A stretch of 64,000 nucleotides of DNA, from positions 1-64,000 of the forward strand of contig JBBQKJ010000011.1 in assembly GCA_038326775.1 (NCBI GenBank). The letters run 5' to 3'. A program made the position numbers and the translations under genes. Shown in pieces: positions 60,004-64,000 of this stretch. Numbering within the stretch: the first letter of the stretch is position 1; every line of letters starts with the position of its first letter. Below the pieces are notes generated by a model. The model was not told the DNA's origin, did no database searches, and worked only from the letters and a program-made list of their open reading frames with translations. This stretch comes from DYIU01 sp038326775 (GTDB lineage Bacteria > Actinomycetota > Geothermincolia > Fen-727 > Anoxymicrobiaceae).

Positions 60004-60606
60004 ATGGCAGAAGAGAAGTTGGCAAACCCGGCAGTGCTGGGGTTGACGTGTTTTGGTCTTACGACGATGCTGTTGAACTTTCATAACGCTGGCATGTTCA
60101 AGATGGACGCGACGATACTCGGCATGGGCTTCTTCGTGGGTGGCCTGGCACAGGTCATCGCGGGCATCATGGAGTTCAAGAAGGGTAACACCTTCGGTAT
60201 GACCGCTTTTACCGGCTACGGCACATTCTGGATAAGCCTGGCTTTCGCGGTTATATATAAGCCGCTGCTTCTCACCAGGGTCGGGCTCGAGGCCTCGGGC
60301 AAGGGGCTCGCCTGGTACCTCGTTCTCTGGGGTGTGTTCACCATATTCATGGCAGTGGGGACTTTCAAGATAAACAAGGTGCTGCAGTTCGTTTTCATAA
60401 CACTGGTGGTCCTGTTCTTCATGCTGGCTATCGGCATCGGCTGGGAGTTGACCGGTGTTATCAAGGCCGCGGGTGTCGTCGGCATCTTTACCGGCGCCGC
60501 CGCACTGTACCTGGCAATGGCCGAGAACATCAACGAGATATACGGGAAGACGCTCCTGCCGATCTGGCCGGAAAACGCAACCTATAAGAACCCCGAGGAC
60601 CTGTAG
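60004..60606 (+). CDS. GPR1/FUN34/YaaH-family acetate transporter (SatP-like)
   Basis: A 200-residue protein with six membrane helices. The family signature NPAVLGL (8-14) is present, as is the following FGLTTMLLNFHNAG. It mediates acetate or succinate uptake in relatives, which fits its place after acs. A good terminator follows at 60629. Confidence 0.9.
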   Translation: MAEEKLANPAVLGLTCFGLTTMLLNFHNAGMFKMDATILGMGFFVGGLAQVIAGIMEFKKGNTFGMTAFTGYGTFWISLAFAVIYKPLLLTRVGLEASGKGLAWYLVLWGVFTIFMAVGTFKINKVLQFVFITLVVLFFMLAIGIGWELTGVIKAAGVVGIFTGAAALYLAMAENINEIYGKTLLPIWPENATYKNPEDL

Positions 60607-60628
60607 ACCTCATTTCGAGCGAAGTGAC

Positions 60629-60656
60629 GAAAGCCCGGGCCCGCGCCCGGGCTTTC
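60629..60656 (+). terminator. Terminator after the acetate transporter
   Basis: A perfect 12-bp stem, GAAAGCCCGGGC (60629-60640) and GCCCGGGCTTTC (60645-60656), loop CCGC, followed by TTCC. It ends the acs unit. Confidence 0.8.
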
Positions 60657-60680
60657 TTCCTAGTGTGCCGGGCTCGTGGC

Positions 60681-60759
60681 GTTCGATTTGCTCACTAGCT
60701 TCGCTTAATGGGTGAACGCGGTAGGCGGGCGGAAGCTCCATAAGGCTCGCAAATCGAAC
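60681..60759. repeat. Long-range inverted repeat with nested arms
   Basis: GTTCGATTTGC (60681-60691) and GCAAATCGAAC (60749-60759) pair perfectly over 11 bp. Inside, AGCTTC (about 60697) and GAAGCT (about 60732) can pair too. It lies between the transporter and pabC with no coding content. Function unknown. Confidence 0.5.
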
Positions 60760-60824
60760 ACCCCTCGCCCGTTGGTCAGGATGGAAAAGCTTTAAAGGCG
60801 CCCGAGGTTGCGCAAAACGAATAC

Positions 60825-61712
60825 CTAGATAGTGGGGGTTTCGCTGGCGATCAGGTCGCGGTAGGCGGCAGTAAGGCGCTTTGTGATGGGCCCGGGGCAG
60901 GACGGCAGAACGCGCGTACCGACCCGGCATACCGGCATGAGCTCGAACATGCTGTTGGTCAGGAAGACCTCGTGTGCCGCCATCAGCGTGTCGAGCCCTT
61001 CCATTATCGCCTTGCATGGCATCGAAATCCTGCCGCAGAGTTCGATGACAGCCTCGCGGGTCACGCCTGGCAAAAAACCGCAGCCGACGTTAGGGGTCAT
61101 GAGCTCGCCGTCCTTCGCTAGAAATATGTTGGACGAGGTCGCCTCTGAAAGGTTTCCCGCGGTGGTGAGCATCACCGCGTCGTCCGAACCGCGGTCAAGG
61201 GCGTCCTGCCGCGCGAGCATCGAGTCGAGGTAGTTCCCGCTCTTCACAGAGGAGAGTGGCGAGGACGAGTTTCGCTTGAGCCCGCTTACCGCGAGCGTTA
61301 TCCCCCTCCCGTAATCGACCTCGCCGGGCGGCTGGTACGGGCGGGCGGTGATGAACATGCCGGTTGGTCCGGGGCGCTCGAGCCCCCCGGGCCCGGACGA
61401 CGGGCCGCCGGTCACGGTTATCCTTATCCTGGCATCACCCTCACGGTCCAGTCGGTTGTCAGCGAGGAGCGCCGCCACAGCAGCGGTTATTTCTTTCGCG
61501 GACAACGGCAAGGCGAGTTGCGTCAGCCGGCACGACTCCGCCAGCCTTTCGATGTGGCGCCAGAGCCTGAACGGGCAGCCGCCGTAGGCGCGCACCGTTT
61601 CGAACACCGAGTCGCCGAACAGAACCGCCCGGTCGTCGATCGGCACCAGCGCCCGCGACAGCGGAACAATGTCCCCGTTCAGGAATACCTTTTCCTCGGA
61701 CACTAGCACCAT
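60825..61712 (-). CDS. pabC: Aminodeoxychorismate lyase (PabC), class IV aminotransferase fold
   Basis: A 295-residue PLP enzyme. The Schiff-base Lys is in SVKSGNYLDSM (about 158), NLSEATSSNIF (about 192) and GFLPGVTRE (about 216) are fold-IV motifs. I use the ATG at 61712; the in-frame part before it runs over a repeat. The class includes branched-chain and D-amino acid aminotransferases; the pabA-pabB context makes release of 4-aminobenzoate the best call. Confidence 0.82.
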   Translation of the reverse strand: MVLVSEEKVFLNGDIVPLSRALVPIDDRAVLFGDSVFETVRAYGGCPFRLWRHIERLAESCRLTQLALPLSAKEITAAVAALLADNRLDREGDARIRITVTGGPSSGPGGLERPGPTGMFITARPYQPPGEVDYGRGITLAVSGLKRNSSSPLSSVKSGNYLDSMLARQDALDRGSDDAVMLTTAGNLSEATSSNIFLAKDGELMTPNVGCGFLPGVTREAVIELCGRISMPCKAIMEGLDTLMAAHEVFLTNSMFELMPVCRVGTRVLPSCPGPITKRLTAAYRDLIASETPTI

Positions 61713-61761
61713 CCCCGCTCGACGGCCCGTCGACTGCATTCTATCAGGCATTTCAACCTGT

Positions 61762-61835
61762 GGGGTCAGACACCTTGACATGCATATGGCAGAAAAAGGC
61801 ACGATTCATGTCAGGGTGCCTGACCCCGACATGAA
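61762..61835. repeat. Palindromic repeat, type A, copy 5
   Basis: Arms from 61762 (GGGGTCAGACACCTTGACAT) and to about 61827 (CATGTCAGGGTGCCTGACCC), with two mismatches and a shorter middle; flank CGACATGAATTC to 61835. It lies between pabB and pabC and encodes the last residues (MSGSGTLT) and stop of pabB. Confidence 0.85.
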
Positions 61836-63319
61836 TTCGGTGACGGCGGCGAACATCGCCTTGCCCTTGTCAAGTGTCTCCTGGAACTCGGCCTCGGGGT
61901 CGCTGTCGGCCACGATGCCGCCTCCGACCTGGAAGCGGACGCGGCCGCCGCTGATTATCATGGTGCGGATGGCGATGTTGATGTCGTGGGTGCCGTCAAA
62001 GCCAAGATAGCCTATACCCCCCGTGTAGACGCTGCGCGCGGTGGGCTCGAGCTCGTCGATTATCTCCATCGAGCGTATCTTGGGCGCTCCGGTTATCGAG
62101 CCCCCCGGCCAGGATGACTTCAGCAGGTCGATCACGTCCCGGTGCCGGTGTAGGTTACCTGAGACGGTGGACACCAGGTGGTGCACGGTGGCGTACGACT
62201 CGAGCACGGCGTGCTCCTCTACAACGACGCTGCCGTAGTCGCAGACTCGACCGAGGTCGTTGCGCTCGAGGTCGACTATCATCGAGAGCTCGGCGTGGTC
62301 CTTGGCGCTGTCGAGCAGTTCCCGTTTGTATCGCTCGTCTTCGACGGGGTCCTCCGAGCGGCGCGTGGTTCCTTTGATAGGCCGCGTCTCGATGCGCCTG
62401 CCCTCGACTTTCACGAACCTCTCCGGCGAGGACGACGCGACGGCGAAGTCGCCGAAGTTGAGGTAGGCGCTGAACGGAGCCGCGTTGAGGACGCGCAGGC
62501 GGCGGTAGAGGCTCCAGGCCGGCTCGACGAGCGGCGCGCTGAACCTCTGGGATATGTTGGCCTGGTATATGTCCCCGGCGAGGATATACTCCTTGACCGC
62601 GCTCACCGCCTCGAGGTACTCATCGCGGGTAAAGCCCGACTCGAACTCGAGCGCCGTTCCCGGCTTCGCCTGGGGCGGCACGGCGGCACGGCTTTCCCCG
62701 CCCGCGGGCGCGCGGTGCAGGTCGAAGGCGTCGCGGGGTGCCGCTCCGGGGGCGATTTGCTCGAGGGCGCGGTCGATGACCGGCGTGGGGTTTTCACCCC
62801 GCGGCACCGAGGCAAGGAGCCACTTACTGCCGCTTCGCAGGTCTGCCGCCACCACGCGGTCGAAGAAACAGAAGGCGAGCTCCGGAAGGCCAAGGTCGTC
62901 CTCGACCGACACGGGCAGGTGTTCGACATAGCGCCCCAGCTCGTATGACAGGTACCCTATGCCCCCTCCGAGGAACGGCGGGAGGCCTTCGTGGCGCTCG
63001 CTTCTCCCAAGCACCCTTTCCCCGAGGGCCGCCTTGAGCGCGTCGAACGGGTTCATGTCCCGCCGCTCGATGCGACCGTCGCGGTAGCCGAAGACCGCTT
63101 CGTACCCGCGCGTCTTCAGCACGAGGTAAGGGTCGAAGCCGATGAAGGAGTGTTCACCGAACCGCTCCATGAGAAGGCTCGAGTCGAGGAAGCAGGAGTG
63201 GGGGAGGTGCGCGACCTCGTCGAAAATCTCCACCATCTCCCGCCCGTCGTCCAGCTCGACGGCCACCAGGTCGAGCTCGGCGGAACGCGCTGTCTCTGCA
63301 ACCACGTCATCTGTCGACA

Positions 63320-63320
<1 letters not shown>
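61806..63320 (-). CDS. pabB: Aminodeoxychorismate synthase component I (PabB)
   Basis: A 504-residue chorismate-binding enzyme. The PIKGTTRR motif (about 317) has the Lys that separates PabB from anthranilate synthase (PIAGT). Further motifs are DHAELSMIVDLERNDLGR (about 343-360), YATVHHLVSTV (about 380) and GSITGAPKIRSMEII. The ATG at 63320 overlaps the pabA stop (TGATG) and follows GGAGG. Its C-terminus comes from a repeat arm. Confidence 0.9.
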
Positions 63321-63895
<575 letters not shown>

Positions 63896-63907
63896 CTGCC
63901 CTCCAAA

Positions 63908-63934
63908 TAAAAAACCCAGCCTGACTGGCTGGGT
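63908..63934 (-). terminator. Terminator-like hairpin just before pabA (possible attenuator)
   Basis: On the minus strand ACCCAGCC-AGTCA-GGCTGGGT forms an 8-bp stem followed directly by a run of six T. The pabA ribosome site GGAGGG starts only a few bases later. It either ends an upstream gene outside the window or acts as an attenuator. A second stem (GGCGCCC/GGGCGGC type) lies upstream at about 63936-63952 and could compete. Confidence 0.65.
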
Positions 63935-64000
63935 GCCGCCCGCAAGGGCGCCTTTACATACCGTCTCGAATCTGTTCATCTTAAACTCAGGCGTGTATTC

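Noticed and set aside
63896..63979. Longer pabA from an ATG at 63979
   Set aside because: The added residues are encoded by the leader hairpins, and the strong ribosome site is at 63895.

Overview
The window is GC-rich bacterial DNA that is almost entirely protein coding. I see no rRNA, tRNA or CRISPR. Many genes start with GTG or TTG, gene spacing is tight, and stop/start overlaps (ATGA, TGATG, TAGTG, GTGA) are common. An 11-nt-period PHO-box-like region before pstS, a DtxR-type box before the feo genes, an Hdr module beside many acyl-CoA genes and Ala/Lys-rich protein tails fit an uncultured, probably anaerobic, deep-branching actinomycetote. That placement is inference; no marker gene proves it.

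Layout. 1-4305 (+): phosphate uptake, pstS-pstC-pstA-pstB-phoU. 4302-14291 (-): a ten-kilobase run devoted to cation homeostasis, made of five RCK/TrkA-type regulators, the TrkH channel subunit, a P-type ATPase of the Na+/K+-ATPase (IIC) type, a membrane OB-fold-like protein and a 46-residue KdpF-like peptide between trkA and trkH that is too short for usual gene calling. 14400-15860: a decayed ISLre2-type transposase. 15931-18903: rubrerythrin, a DUF169 protein, a ferredoxin-like protein and an SDR. 19112-25515: fatty-acyl-CoA genes (HSD17B4-like dehydrogenase, MaoC hydratase, acyl-CoA dehydrogenase), a DUF192 protein and a frame-broken M1 peptidase. 25601-33738: TrmO, an FAD oxidoreductase, a CCA-adding enzyme, an MBL protein, a FabG-like SDR and two divergent acyl-CoA ligases. 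33739-34396: remains of an esterase/LamG-type gene. 34397-39105: HdrC-HdrB-HdrA. 39287-49633: an aminotransferase with a homocitrate-synthase-like enzyme, an FMN protein, an amidase, a histidine kinase with response regulator, an EamA/NIPA-like transporter, a DUF362 protein, an acetoacetate-decarboxylase-like protein and a Cys-rich membrane protein. 49646-53099: iron uptake (feoA-feoA-feoB, with a FeoC-like and a DtxR regulator). 53160-60606: hydrolases, a zinc alcohol dehydrogenase, a frame-broken M28 peptidase, and acetyl-CoA synthetase with an acetate transporter. 60825-63895 (-): pabA-pabB-pabC for 4-aminobenzoate.

The metabolic genes fit a heterotroph that activates acetate and longer acids (Acs, two ligases), oxidises acyl-CoA (acyl-CoA dehydrogenase, R-specific hydratase and dehydrogenase), and passes electrons through an Hdr-type flavin/iron-sulfur complex. 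Two features cross gene boundaries. First, a family of palindromic repeats (arms up to about 35 bp, 27-nt loop in the two best copies) sits at gene 3' ends and supplies the last codons and stop of three genes. Second, three coding frames break by -1 at G or C runs, which may be base-calling error rather than biology.
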